Origin: Tetranychus cinnabarinus | Taxonomy: Eukaryota; Arthropoda; Arachnida; Trombidiformes; Tetranychidae | DNA length: 64,000 nt | Reading direction: 5' to 3' | Assembly (NCBI GenBank): GCA_022266195.1 | Contig: WHVY01000006.1 | Coordinates: 5,208,001 to 5,272,000, forward strand | Shown: positions 28,401 through 37,851 of the stretch, piece after piece | Numbering within the stretch: the first letter of the stretch is position 1 | Layout: every line of letters starts with the position of its first letter | Program-made: the position numbers and the translations under genes | Notes under the pieces: generated by a model | Seen by the model: the letters and a program-made list of their open reading frames with translations, nothing else | What the model was told of the DNA's origin: nothing | Database searches by the model: none

Positions 28401-30089
28401 TCAATCAAAAATTGAGAGCAAAAAAGGCAAGTTGAAGGTTTTTTTAAACTCATCGACTTATCTCGATATCTCGATAACAACATTATGCTATTAACTTTGA
28501 CTCAATCTTTAATAATTAACTTGAATATCATCATTAACTACTCATTATATTAATGATATTTTATTGATTTTATTAACTAGAAGAAGGGAAACAAGAAAAG
28601 GCCCAACAGAGTACAACAAAATCAAAATACCCAAAAAAAAACAAAACAAAACATTAACATTTTATTGATTTGGAAACACTCGATAAGTCTATCCAATGTT
28701 AACATTTTCACCACTGATGCCAACTAATCAAGACTAATCATGACCAAATTAGCATCAAATGTTGATCCTGAAATATGATTTGAACAGTTAAAGTCTCTTG
28801 TTGCTCTTCAAATTGTTGCAACTTTAATTAGATTCAGTTTACCAGCTTTTTGCTTGTCATTCCGATATTGTGATCTTTCAATCAATGGCAATACTTTGGA
28901 AATGATATCTTAGTATTCAATCGATTTAGTGACTCTTATTGATCCGATTGGTGGATTCATTTGAAAGTTTTACATTTACTTTTGCTTTGACCATCATTTT
29001 GGTCAGTTTCAGACAATTGTTGAAAATATCATGGATTTGAAAGATGCCTTGAAGATGAGAAATGATGGAAAAAATTCACTCTTGGAGACTTTTCTTTGTG
29101 ATTAGCTTTATATCCTTTTGGACTTTAAAGATGATGGGAAAACAAGTCTAAATATTATTGTAAGATGATGAAGGATGAATAAAATGAGGAGGAAAAAAAG
29201 GAGAAATGATGTAAAAAAATAGCGAAAAAGATATACTTTTTTGTCTCGGTTGAGATTATTGTAAAACATTTTGCGTTTCACTTTGATTATCATGTTTATT
29301 AATCATGATTAAAGTTGCTCCTAATCAATCATTGAGGTTACAGGGAAGGAGTGAGTGAACAAAAGCAACTTATTACCAGAATTGCAACTCCAAGGGTTGA
29401 ACATTGTAACTTTGAATATTTTTTTTAGCTTCTACCAGACTTTACTTTGTTGGGAAATATTGAATCACATCTTATAAAGGTTGATTAAATTGATTTGAAG
29501 TTGACTGTTGAATGGTTTTTTTGAGCAGAATGAAAAACTGAAAGGTTAACAGTTGTTGCTGTCAAATGAAATCAACATTTGGTGTTGACTTGATGCTGTT
29601 TGACAACTGTTAATGGAAGTACAAGTTATTCAAGTGAATTTTGACTTTTTTCAATAATCATTTTGATGGTATCCAAATTGAACCTAAATTGAAGTAAAAA
29701 ACCCAAAAATTATCAAGTTATCACAATACCATTTGTCGGAAAAACTGGTCAACAATGGGAAAACAAATCTTGACAAAAAGTGTTTAAACTTGAAAGCACA
29801 AGATCAGACTAATGAACAATTTGGCTTTTCCCTGACAGTCAATTTGACTATCATGTTATTGTGAGTGTTTCAATCTTTACAGATGTTAAAGTGTGGACTC
29901 GGTGAGTGTTGGCTGTTTTTTAAGTGAAATTTACTTACCTTTTGAGAAGATTAAATGTGAAGATGAATCAAGGATAACTATTGACACTAGAAACATGCAT
30001 GTCATTAAGAGAAAGCACAATATCAACTCTTTGAAACACCGGAATCGTTTAAGAGTAATATATTGACGGAAAAGCCAGCGTTTAGTCAT
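1401..30089 (-). CDS. CPED1: CPED1-like protein (cadherin-like and PC-esterase domain protein), 3' end missing
   Basis: Type II membrane protein expected in the secretory pathway. CPED1 family members join an ATP-grasp/TTL-like region, a cadherin-like beta sandwich and a PC-esterase (acyl-esterase type) domain; the substrate is unknown. Exons from the 5' end: 29939-30089, 24627-24946, 10704-10887, 9424-9779, 7538-8667, 6438-6498, 6091-6139, 5391-5580, 4922-5096, 4180-4437, 2798-3018, 2511-2623, 1401-1474. All have AG acceptors and GT donors, and all twelve junctions agree in phase, giving 1094 codons. Residues 1-50 form the signal anchor, about 160-700 the ATP-grasp-like region, and about 752-872 the cadherin-like domain (SLPYISSLKINPTLNLNPAF). 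The esterase domain follows, with FIGDSTNRG (Ser965) and a DxxH motif (Asp1087, His1090). Roughly 100 or more C-terminal residues are missing, presumably off the left edge. The family is secure; the donors at 7538 and 2511 are the least certain, chosen for phase over a stronger neighbour. Confidence 0.88.
2624..10703 (-). other. CPED1-like internal introns
   Basis: The gaps longer than 300 bases inside the 3' half of the gene are 3019-4179, 4438-4921, 5581-6090, 6499-7537, 8668-9423 and 9780-10703; 1475-2510 lies just outside this range. All are AT-rich and hold no further coding block I can support. The serine-rich frame at 2261-2482 (minus) is a run of TTC/ATC-type codons in the 1475-2510 intron and has no acceptor in phase. 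Confidence 0.5.
18276..18322. repeat. inverted repeat, hairpin 1
   Basis: The left arm is CCATTTTAT, a 5-base bulge, then ATGAGGGAGAA (18290-18300). After a 4-base loop (AATC), the right arm runs TTCTCCCTCAT (18305-18315) and AAAATGG. The 11-bp core stem is perfect, and the outer stem extends it past the bulge. Such a stem could form a cruciform, or a hairpin if transcribed. Confidence 0.8.
18355..18380. repeat. inverted repeat, hairpin 2
   Basis: Perfect 12-bp arms, TTTCCCTACCTA (18355-18366) and TAGGTAGGGAAA (18369-18380), separated by only two bases. It lies 33 bp after hairpin 1. Confidence 0.85.
18459..18508. repeat. imperfect inverted repeat, hairpin 3
   Basis: The left arm, TGTGTTTTTCTACTTTTC (18459-18476), pairs with GAAAAAAAGTAAAAACACA (18490-18508) with a mismatch and a one-base offset. 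The loop is about 13 bases. It is the third stem within about 230 bp. Confidence 0.65.
18538..18696 (-). CDS. small glycine-rich reading frame, hypothetical
   Basis: A 52-codon frame from ATG at 18696 to TGA at 18538. It starts MFFVIING, runs into a GGGGGR block and a second Gly-rich segment (GEYHGGVGDCGGQ), and ends with a hydrophobic tail (TLSFFFLLAV). The base composition (many GGA, GGT and GGC codons) is unlike the AT-rich intron around it. The frame stays open a little further upstream, to a stop about 33 bases before the ATG. I recognise no family. It could be a fragment of a glycine-rich secreted protein, or chance in a GC-richer island. Confidence 0.2.
   Translation of the reverse strand: MFFVIINGGGGGREIKYAHIVVGEYHGGVGDCGGQMLVTLSFFFLLAVHTHE
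24240..24420. other. GC-richer patch in CPED1 intron 2
   Basis: A 180-bp stretch with many CpG-containing words (for example ACGCCCGG, GAGACGATCGCTCG) in AT-rich surroundings. It includes GGTTCGAATCT at 24278-24288, which resembles a tRNA B box. No A box or full cloverleaf can be drawn, so it is not called a tRNA; a decayed tRNA-derived SINE is possible. Confidence 0.25.
24627..24946 (-). CDS. CPED1: CPED1-like exon 2: serine-rich lumenal stalk
   Basis: The exon opens GHHELNHQTDN after a clear acceptor and ends SLLKK before AAG/GTAACA, in phase 0. The middle has two serine runs (about residues 115-125 and 130-138 of the protein), which is low-complexity linker rather than a fold. Two NxS/T sequons (around NYANSTF and TNGNT) fit a lumenal location. 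It joins the signal-anchor exon 5 kb upstream and the ATP-grasp-like exon 13.7 kb downstream without a frame clash. Placement in this gene rests on those phases, since the stalk itself is not conserved. Confidence 0.65.
24947..29938 (-). other. CPED1-like intron 1 (5.0 kb)
   Basis: Noncoding, AT-rich. Many T/A-rich runs and polypurine or polypyrimidine patches give short hydrophobic or lysine-rich frames by chance (for example minus 29108-29293). I see no conserved coding block, RNA gene or transposon ends. Confidence 0.5.
29939..30089 (-). CDS. CPED1: CPED1-like exon 1: signal anchor and start codon
   Basis: This 50-codon exon is shorter than most ORF cut-offs and easy to miss. It starts MTKRWLFRQY, carries several basic residues (K/R at 3, 4, 8, 14, 15, 17, 20), and then a hydrophobic stretch at about residues 22-40 (LILCFLLMTCMFLVSIVIL). 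This is the layout of a type II Golgi signal anchor. The donor is strong (AAAAG then GTAAGT), in phase 1, and the next exon at 24946 supplies the two bases that complete a Gly codon. Human CPED1 also begins with a short basic segment and one membrane span. The ATG choice rests on the basic-then-hydrophobic pattern; no cDNA supports it. Confidence 0.7.
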
Positions 30090-30636
30090 TATTGTTATTG
30101 GGTTTGCTGTTGGTTAGGTTGGTGGTTAAACTTGTCACTTGGTAAACATTACACTTTGGTTTAATTTGATTGTCATTGAAACAAAAGGTAAACTTGTTAT
30201 GCCATTGTCTGGGAATCAAGGTATTCTGATGGATGAAAAGATTGATAAAAATCTTTGAAACTCCTTTGGAGTCACTCTTATATAACTCAGTCAAACTCCC
30301 TTAGTTTTGTATATTTTTATCTTTTTTTCTTGTTCCGTTTGTTTGCTGTTACAGTTTGTATTAAAATAACCAATTGATTTTGCTCACTTCTAGAGGCATC
30401 TATTGGTTTAAAAGTTAACTGTTTAAAGGGTTTTAAATATTTGGTAACGGTGTTTGTTAATCAAAGAGTAACCTCCTTACTCTTTGTTGCTAATTGATTT
30501 TTATTTATCAAGTGTTTTCGTCAAATAATTGTTTTAATTTGATTAAAGAATTTTATTTTATTTTATTATACTATGTTTCAGTGTTTTGTTTAAAATGGTG
30601 ATTGCTTGATTGCAGTTTTAACTCTTTTGTTTAACA
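30090..30636. promoter_or_regulatory. gap between FRRS1-like 3' end and CPED1-like start
   Basis: 547 bp between two genes in the same orientation. It must hold the 3' UTR of the FRRS1-like gene and the 5' UTR or promoter of the CPED1-like gene. Two overlapping AATAAA-type signals (minus) lie at about 30552-30567. The minus frame 30082-30294 overlaps the CPED1 start out of frame and is not supported as a gene. Confidence 0.5.
30552..30557 (-). terminator. polyadenylation signal AATAAA (FRRS1-like)
   Basis: TTTATT on the plus strand, AATAAA on the minus strand, 80 bases past the stop codon. A second copy follows 10 bases later at 30562-30567. Confidence 0.5.
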
Positions 30637-32079
30637 TTAGTCGTACCATTCAGCGGTTACAATGGCACTTATGTAAATAGCTATTGTCATTATGATTACG
30701 AATGGTACATAAAATAATATTATATTCCATTTAAACCGATCAATTTTATCTTTAATATAATCGTAGGTCATTGTATAACGACTTTCTGTTTCCTGTGTTG
30801 TCTCGGTTGTTTTGATGGTTTCAACGCCGTTACTGGTAGGCGTATTAACGTCTTGGACAGCATTTAGTGACTTGATCAACATTTGACTTGACTGGGCTAC
30901 TACCTGTGTTATAAAGTGGACTATAATGAATATAAAAACCAACCATTGGTAAACAGCGCCTAAACGAAAACTGGGTAACTGGTCAGCAGCTTTGAAGAGA
31001 GCAATAAGCGCAGCAATAAAAGCAATGTGTCCTCCAAGAGCATGGCCAATGTTGAAAATCTTACGAATTAGAGTTCCATGTGTTCTGGGTCTGGCTAAGC
31101 CTGCAATACTCTGCATAATCATTAGACCGTTGGCTATTAGGCCAGCTATTATGTGAGCTGACATGCAAGTTCTGAATCCTCCAACGTGGATCATGATGAA
31201 TAGCAATCCAAGAAGTGCTGAAGCCAAAGCAATCAGATTCAATAGGCGATGGGTAAATAACCAAACGGATAAATCAAAGAGTTTCACATATTCCCAACTA
31301 TCACGGTAACCACGGGCCAAAGTGAGTGAGACACTGATCATAGTTATCCAAGCAAATATCATGAAAAAGGCATGCATTTTGATTAACCAGTTTGCCGGGG
31401 AAGGCTTTCCAAGAACCAAACCAGTAGAAAGTAAATCTATCTGATCTGGTGATGAACCACGTTCTTGTCCATGGTATTCCACTAAACCATTTCGAGTTAA
31501 CCGACCAATTGCAAGTAACAAATGGTATTTTTTATCAGTTAAATCATATGATCTACCTCGGGCTCCACCAACAATACGTTGATCCCAGGAACATGTTAAT
31601 TTATTATCATTCAATGATAAAGATGGTCCTACACCTGTTGTGTTCTCAATAAAGGATCCAGGAGGTACCGGGATAAAACCAGAATGGCCAGTAGTCATTC
31701 CTTCACCTATCGAAAGTGTTGAATTTTGGTGGACATTACAGTGCACAACGAAATCCTCGCCCATCCAAGGATCTTCTGATATGGCAAAGCCATACCACGA
31801 CCCATATCTTGTCATATCGCTGCACAATATAACATTCAATGCTTGCGGTGATGAGTTAGTTCGTCTCATTTTTACCATCAATTGGCAATCAACTGAATCA
31901 TCAGATAAACAAATCGTGGGTAATCCAAAGCATAAGGCGTTAGATTGATCACAACTACACGGTGTTAATGATCCTTGTTGTCCATAAACTAAACCAAAGG
32001 CTAAGAAAAAGGGGACAAATGTATACCAGATCGACTTGGGAATAATTTCAGACCTTTGTTTTCTTTCAATCATCGGCAT
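30637..32079 (-). CDS. FRRS1-like protein: DOMON plus cytochrome b561, membrane ferric reductase type
   Basis: 480 aa, single exon. Proteins of this type move electrons across a membrane through two b-type hemes and are thought to reduce ferric iron or other acceptors. Visible layout: hydrophobic signal segment at about 16-33; Cys-rich start (CSCDQSNALC at 41-50); DOMON domain at about 60-215, with GSWYGFAIS and KLTCSWDQR; then a cytochrome b561 core of about six spans (roughly 232-395). The four candidate heme ligands are His236 (KMHAFF), His277 (FTHRLL), His309 (SAHIIAG) and His346 (GHALGG). A C-terminal span lies at about 452-475. Vertebrate FRRS1 carries a Reeler domain before DOMON; none is present here. 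The absence of introns is unusual beside its multi-exon neighbours and may mark an old retrocopy. Family call is firm; the electron acceptor is unknown. Confidence 0.9.
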   Translation of the reverse strand: MPMIERKQRSEIIPKSIWYTFVPFFLAFGLVYGQQGSLTPCSCDQSNALCFGLPTICLSDDSVDCQLMVKMRRTNSSPQALNVILCSDMTRYGSWYGFAISEDPWMGEDFVVHCNVHQNSTLSIGEGMTTGHSGFIPVPPGSFIENTTGVGPSLSLNDNKLTCSWDQRIVGGARGRSYDLTDKKYHLLLAIGRLTRNGLVEYHGQERGSSPDQIDLLSTGLVLGKPSPANWLIKMHAFFMIFAWITMISVSLTLARGYRDSWEYVKLFDLSVWLFTHRLLNLIALASALLGLLFIMIHVGGFRTCMSAHIIAGLIANGLMIMQSIAGLARPRTHGTLIRKIFNIGHALGGHIAFIAALIALFKAADQLPSFRLGAVYQWLVFIFIIVHFITQVVAQSSQMLIKSLNAVQDVNTPTSNGVETIKTTETTQETESRYTMTYDYIKDKIDRFKWNIILFYVPFVIIMTIAIYISAIVTAEWYD

Positions 32080-33813
32080 TTTAATAATTTGAATACAAAA
32101 AGAAACAATTATAAAACGATAAACTGTGCACGACTACAAGTTGAAAAAATAGGAGTCCAATTAATCGAGTTGTTTCCAAACTTGTGATTAGATTCTCACA
32201 ATTGTGACTTACTGTCACAGACTAACTGTTAGTTCTACAATCACAATAGAAACATTTTTGCGTTAATGTGGAAACAATCTGAAAGTCATTGTGATTTATT
32301 TCAATTTTGATGGTTCAACTTATCACTAAACTAATTAAAATGTCTTGCAACAGAAAATTATTGACTGATTTACTTTCTTCTCATGATATGTGAAAGAAAA
32401 GTTTAACCTGACGTCAAATTTCATTATGTTGTATAAATCGATTCGAAAAATCTAGTTTATCATACATTTTCTTTCTTTTCTCTCATTTCAATCTTCCCTC
32501 GTCTTCATCGGTTTTTTTGTCATCTCTTCAGGTGAACTTCATTCAATAAGCTCATTTTAAATGATGACTCTTATTTGCAAGTGAAAGAGTCACAAACTGT
32601 AATGAACTAGATTTGCTACCAATCGATTCCGTTGATTGTTAATATTTTATTGGGTTAATAATGGCGCAAAGCTGAAATGTAGGAGCAACAGTTGACTAAA
32701 ATCCCAATAAACATTAAATAAATGGTGATATTTTTCCACCTTAATCATGTTAGATTTCAAATTATATTATAACTAACAAGTTACCGTGTAATTTAAATTT
32801 CTACCTTTGATTAATGATCACGAATATTTTCAATTAAAATACAAGATTGTCGATCGCTGGAATAATTGTAAAGATGAGATTGTTTAAATGATTAACCTTT
32901 CATTTTTACCTTTCAACATTTCGCCCTTTTTCCCTTAATTATTTATGCTCTCCTTGCTTCATATTTATATCACAATTAACACAATTAATTAACGATTGAA
33001 AGAAAAGAGGAAAACCTTTGACAATTAATCAATGAGTCGACGAAAAGATGATGGAGTTTATTTAGCTATTGAATGATAACATTACAGTTTTTTAGGATAA
33101 TGATTTTTTTACCTTCCTAATGATTGATTGGTGAAATATCAATTCTTAATATATTTTGATTTTTGTTGTTACCCTTAACAATTGAATGTTACCTTGAAAT
33201 AGGAACAAAATGATGTTGATTCCATGGTTTAATAAGCTCACAATCTAGGATTAAAACTAGAACTTTCGGAGGACAACAATAATGTTAATAATGGATATGC
33301 ATAATAAAGACATAAAAATACATTTAATGCTCTGTTTCATGGTTTTAAGCTGAAAATAATTTAAACTGATCTACTTTTTGACTTGCATTGGGATCATTAA
33401 AATGTAGAAAAGTAAATCAACAAAAGTCGTCTTTTCTTAATGATATTATCTCTTGTTTCTGAAATTAGAATGAAAAAAATATAAATATTGATGTAATCCA
33501 TTTTAATGAATGTAGATATCAAGGGAGGCTGATATTGATAAATATTTAAAAGCAATAATTTATATAATATAATATGATATAATAATAATAATCAACGATG
33601 TTTATGCTTCCAAAGGAAAGCAACTAAAAAATATGTAACATGATTAGAGTAAAAAAAAGAGTTGAAGAAAAAAAGCGAAAATGGATAGCTTCAATTCAAT
33701 ACTGAGTTTATCTGCTTTTGTTTCTTTTGATGATTCCGGACAGCATTTAGAGACTTTTTTGCTGAAAAAGATTCAAATTTTGGTTGGTGGCTTGCTTGGT
33801 TTAGTGATGCTTG
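32080..33813. other. intergenic region, FRRS1-like to TRAPPC10
   Basis: Holds the promoter side of the FRRS1-like gene (right of 32079) and the 3' UTR of TRAPPC10 (left of 33814). Very AT-rich. A candidate acceptor just after 33770 on the minus strand (TTTTTCAG) leads a short lysine-rich frame; it could be an alternative last exon of TRAPPC10 but has no support beyond that. Confidence 0.45.
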
Positions 33814-36800
33814 CTATTCAACTGTTGGTTTGATTGATTTTATGGTAAAATCACAATCATATGAATGGTAAGCCAATGGGTTTGTAGAAAATTGTTCATT
33901 GATTGTATTGTACTTTAAGGAGAATAATAATTTAGATAATGTATTTGATTCCTTAGAAAATATTTCCCATAAATAGTGAACAGTTTGATCTTTGTATAAA
34001 ATCATTCGCCTGGGCGAATTGAATGATTTAAAGAGGAATTCATCGTTTCTCTCTTTCTCCATTTCATTGGCAACTAGGTTGGCATCAAAAAGTTCAAAAC
34101 GCTGCTTGGAAACAGCTCGGATATTAATTTCAAGGAATTTACGTTCAACCAGAATATGTAATTTAGCAGTTGACATAAATGGCGGAGTTAGATGTAAGAT
34201 TCTACTAATTGATTTAATAGCCTCCGTTTTATTATCAGGATATGAAAGTGTAATATTATGCTCTGTACCACTGGGCCCTCGTTGATGAGCAAATTTACTG
34301 ACTATAATCAGGGGAATATCATGGTTTTGAAATGGATCAAGTGAGGATTTAAAGTTGATGTCGATTGAGTTAGAAAAGTTGGCTAAATTATTTGTATCAT
34401 TGTTATCCATTACTTCGAGTGGCGAGTAGTTTGTATGTTTGGCTGATTCTTCTTCTTGTTTACTTTCATCTTGGATTAGCCTCATGAACAGGTCAGTGGA
34501 TGATTTCAACGTAATTGTTGCTCCTGGTTGAAATGAGTAGCTTCCACTATTAAGTCGCAGAGTAATGTGTTGAGGTGGACCAGAAATTATCTCTAAATTG
34601 CTAACATTATCATTTCCATCTTTATCAATTAATTTAAGACTAGGTTCTTCAGATATCACAGTGAAGCATAGGTGAGCAGTTAAAGGTTGATGAGTGAATG
34701 ATATTAATTCGTCTTTCCATGTTAACTTGATTCCTTCAACTGAGTAACAACCTGAGTCAATTGGCTCAAATGTTAATATTAATTCATTTGAGCCTGGAGC
34801 AATGTCAATTTTCGAGGAGACAAAAGAGTGATTCATTGTTGATTTACAGGGTTCCATGGTTGAAGGTCCGTTAGATGGTTCAACTGAACGTTTGAAAATT
34901 TGATTCAAATTACAACATCGAATACCAATCTCGATTTCTGAATTAAAAGTATTATGATAAGTTTCAAATTTAGGTCGAACTCGAAAATTCTTCCTATTTA
35001 TAGCTGAAAATGGATGTGGACAGAGGAGTGAATTTTTGGCAGCAACTTGTTTATCCTGTGAACGGGCACGGGATTGAGGTGAGAAGGGTTCGTATGAAAG
35101 GTAGACACAAATAGAAGCGAAACTAATTTTTTCCATTAAATTACTTTCCAAGTTGAGAATTAATTCGAGCTTTGCATTGGTCACAAAAACACCTTGACTT
35201 TTCATTGTAATTGAACCAATAGGGAACATTTCTTCCATTGAAATAATTAAAGGATCATCTTTAGTTAAAGATGGGATATTATCTTTGGCTATGATTAAAT
35301 ATTTTGAGCGTTCAGACATTTCCAAGTTTTGACTGGATGCTAGAAGTAGAGCATATTGTACAACTTTTTTACAATCATTTAAAACAATAAAACAATCAAG
35401 AATGTTTTTCCTTGTATCAGCAAGTAATACTGTCCAGCGATCTTCGGCAAAAACTTTCTCCAAATCGAGTAAAAACGGAATTGATTGCTGATGCTTATTC
35501 ATTTTCCTAGCAAAAAGGAAAGGAAACAAAATTAAATGATGATCAATCAATGACTTCAATGTAAATTAAGATTTGAATAGGACATTTGAAAATTGAAACA
35601 ATTGGCATAATTGCACAAAATTGGATTCAAATTAACTTGTTGGGTTTTCTGTGTGATTTATACAAGTACATGCACAATTCAAATAAAATATACTGTTAAG
35701 GAGATCATTGAATTAAAATCCTTTGAATAATAAATTGATAGAATTAAATTATTACTTTGAAAATGAGAAGCTTGCTTGTAATTGCTTTATAAACCAAATT
35801 TTTAACTTACATGTAAAAAAAGGCTAATTCACGCCCGACTAAGCGACCAGATCTAAATCTCCCGATATGTTTGTAAGTACTGATGGTTAACTCTGATACT
35901 TCGAGGTAAGCTTTTGAAAATGCCTCAGGTTTTGATAAGGCTTCTTTCAAAGTAGTTTGTGGACTTGGACTTGTAAGCTTTTCATCTTGAAATTGGATCA
36001 GAGAAAAAATTGGTTAGATAAATCAATTCATAAAAGTAAAAATTTTAAAGCTCAACCATACCTGCATAAGGATCATTGCCCATTCCAGCGATTAAGCCAA
36101 CGACTTTATGTATACATTCAGAATCATGATTCATACCTGGCATTAAACCACAAAGAGTTCCCAACTCTTCGAGCTGTGAAAAAATTGACCAAAACCGTTA
36201 ATAACTGTCAACTATTCAATTTTATACATTTATACCTTTCGACGTGCGTAAGCCCATAAACCGATTGTATAACGAGAATATATTTGCATTTGCGATGAAT
36301 CATTATATCTTTCGCATTTTTGTAAGATTTCTAACGCACTCAGAAATACCCAACAGGCGACAGCTCCACAAGGTAAATTTATCTGTAAAGGTAAGAGTGA
36401 AAATAAACAATTGAAATGGTATCATGAAATGTTGATCAGATGATAATGATAATATTTATAAGCTTTATTGTTCTGGAGAGAGATAGATACTCTAAAATGA
36501 AGTCACAGAACAATGCGGTTAGGGATAAATGGTTAATCATTTGATTTCACGGTTAATTATGAATATAAAATGCAATGAACAGAAGTAAACTCACCTCTAA
36601 AATGTTTAATTCGTTGACACAATTATGAAGAAATGGTAAAGCTCTAGTTGATAATTCCCATGGTTTATGTTGCATAAGGAGAAGCTCGCATTGACGGGAA
36701 AATAAGTAATTCCTAAGTTCAAGAAGACTTGCAGTAGAATCACGTATTTTCTCTCTTAATTGGGTTGATATACTTTTGGATAAAGTTAATCCTCCCCAAG

Positions 36801-37851
36801 AATGGCATCTTTCAATTAGTACTTTCAACCAATCGGGTGGTTGAATGACATGACTATTAATCACAAATTGACTAAAAAGAGCATCCAGTTCATCATATTG
36901 AACTAATGCATCTTCATAAAGGCTAAGCATTTCAAATGCAAAAGCCATCTCTTCTTGTAGAATGAAAAAAGTGAAAAAATCCCATGATTTAGAGTTACGT
37001 CGTTCTCTCTGAGCACGAACAAAATCTTCATATCGAGTCAAATGCTTTGAGTATGATTTCAGTAAAACCAGACGTAAACGGTCCAAGAAAAACTCATAAC
37101 TATCACCAGCCGATGTTTCATTCTTTACCGGATTAACAAGAGAAACACAACGATCGGCAGCATCTTTAACTGATGAAGGAAAATCACTACGAACTTTGTC
37201 GGCAACAGTACTACGAGGAAGTAACTTAGTTTTATTGCTCTTCTTTTTCTCACTTGAATCAACAACTACGATTAACCAGTCCCAGATGTCGAATTCACGA
37301 AGACGATTCATCCAAGAGATTACATCCTCACGGATCTGAGTTTTGTACACATCAACATCGGAACATTCAAACCAATAGGTATGGAGTAGACATCGCCCAA
37401 GAAGACTTTGCTTTCCTTCTGAAGAACTGTTTTCCTTGAGAAAAGTGTCTTGGAATGGCACAAAATTCACTTCCAAATAAACCTTTTTTGTAGACCGCCC
37501 ATACGACCTGTTGTTTGGTGTAGATTATTTAAATTAACCAACCATTTACCAATGTCAATTCAGAAACCAGGGGACAATGTGATGAAATTAAAATATTAAA
37601 AGAGTTAGTATTAGTAACATCTTCTTTCTAAATGAAAACAACAAAAACCAACCTTTGCCATTCAATGCATTCTTCTGGCAAATTAGTGACAATTTTATCC
37701 CTCAATTTTTCTGGCACATTTGTATTGTTTGCATAATCTAAAGTTAAAAAAAGAAACGAATGAAAATTATTATTCATTAACAAAGATATTTTTGGTGAAT
37801 AATTAGAAATTAAATTGATTAATTACATGTTACAACTGGTTTAATGTCCAT
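33814..37851 (-). CDS. TRAPPC10: trafficking protein particle complex subunit 10
   Basis: Subunit of the TRAPPII tethering complex, an exchange factor for Golgi Rab proteins. Seven exons in phase: 37827-37851, 37653-37737, 36595-37507, 36236-36382, 36062-36173, 35811-35985, 33814-35506; 1049 aa. The tiny first exon encodes MDIKPVVT, matching the start seen in animal TRAPPC10. Exon 2 ends EECIEWQ and exon 3 begins SYGR. Typical family blocks follow: a WDWLIVVVD stretch, KSNKTKLLPRSTVADKVRSD, the highly conserved ALVQYDELDALFSQ and LRNYLFSRQCELLL, then ACWVFLSALEIL and the TRAPPC10 C-terminal beta domains in the last exon. Human TRAPPC10 is about 1259 aa; this one stops about 200 residues earlier, at SIKPTVE. 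Either the C-terminus is truly short or a last exon is missed. The start lies about 2 kb head to head from YIF1. Confidence 0.92.

Noticed and set aside
29108..29293. Hydrophobic minus frame that looked like a signal-anchor exon for CPED1
   Set aside because: It has no donor in the phase needed; the exon at 29939-30089 fits exactly.
30082..30294. 70-codon minus frame overlapping the CPED1 start
   Set aside because: Overlaps exon 1 in a different frame, and no splice partner was found.
33700..33773. Possible extra last exon of TRAPPC10
   Set aside because: Weak acceptor, lysine-rich frame unlike the family, and no donor in matching phase at the end of the previous exon.
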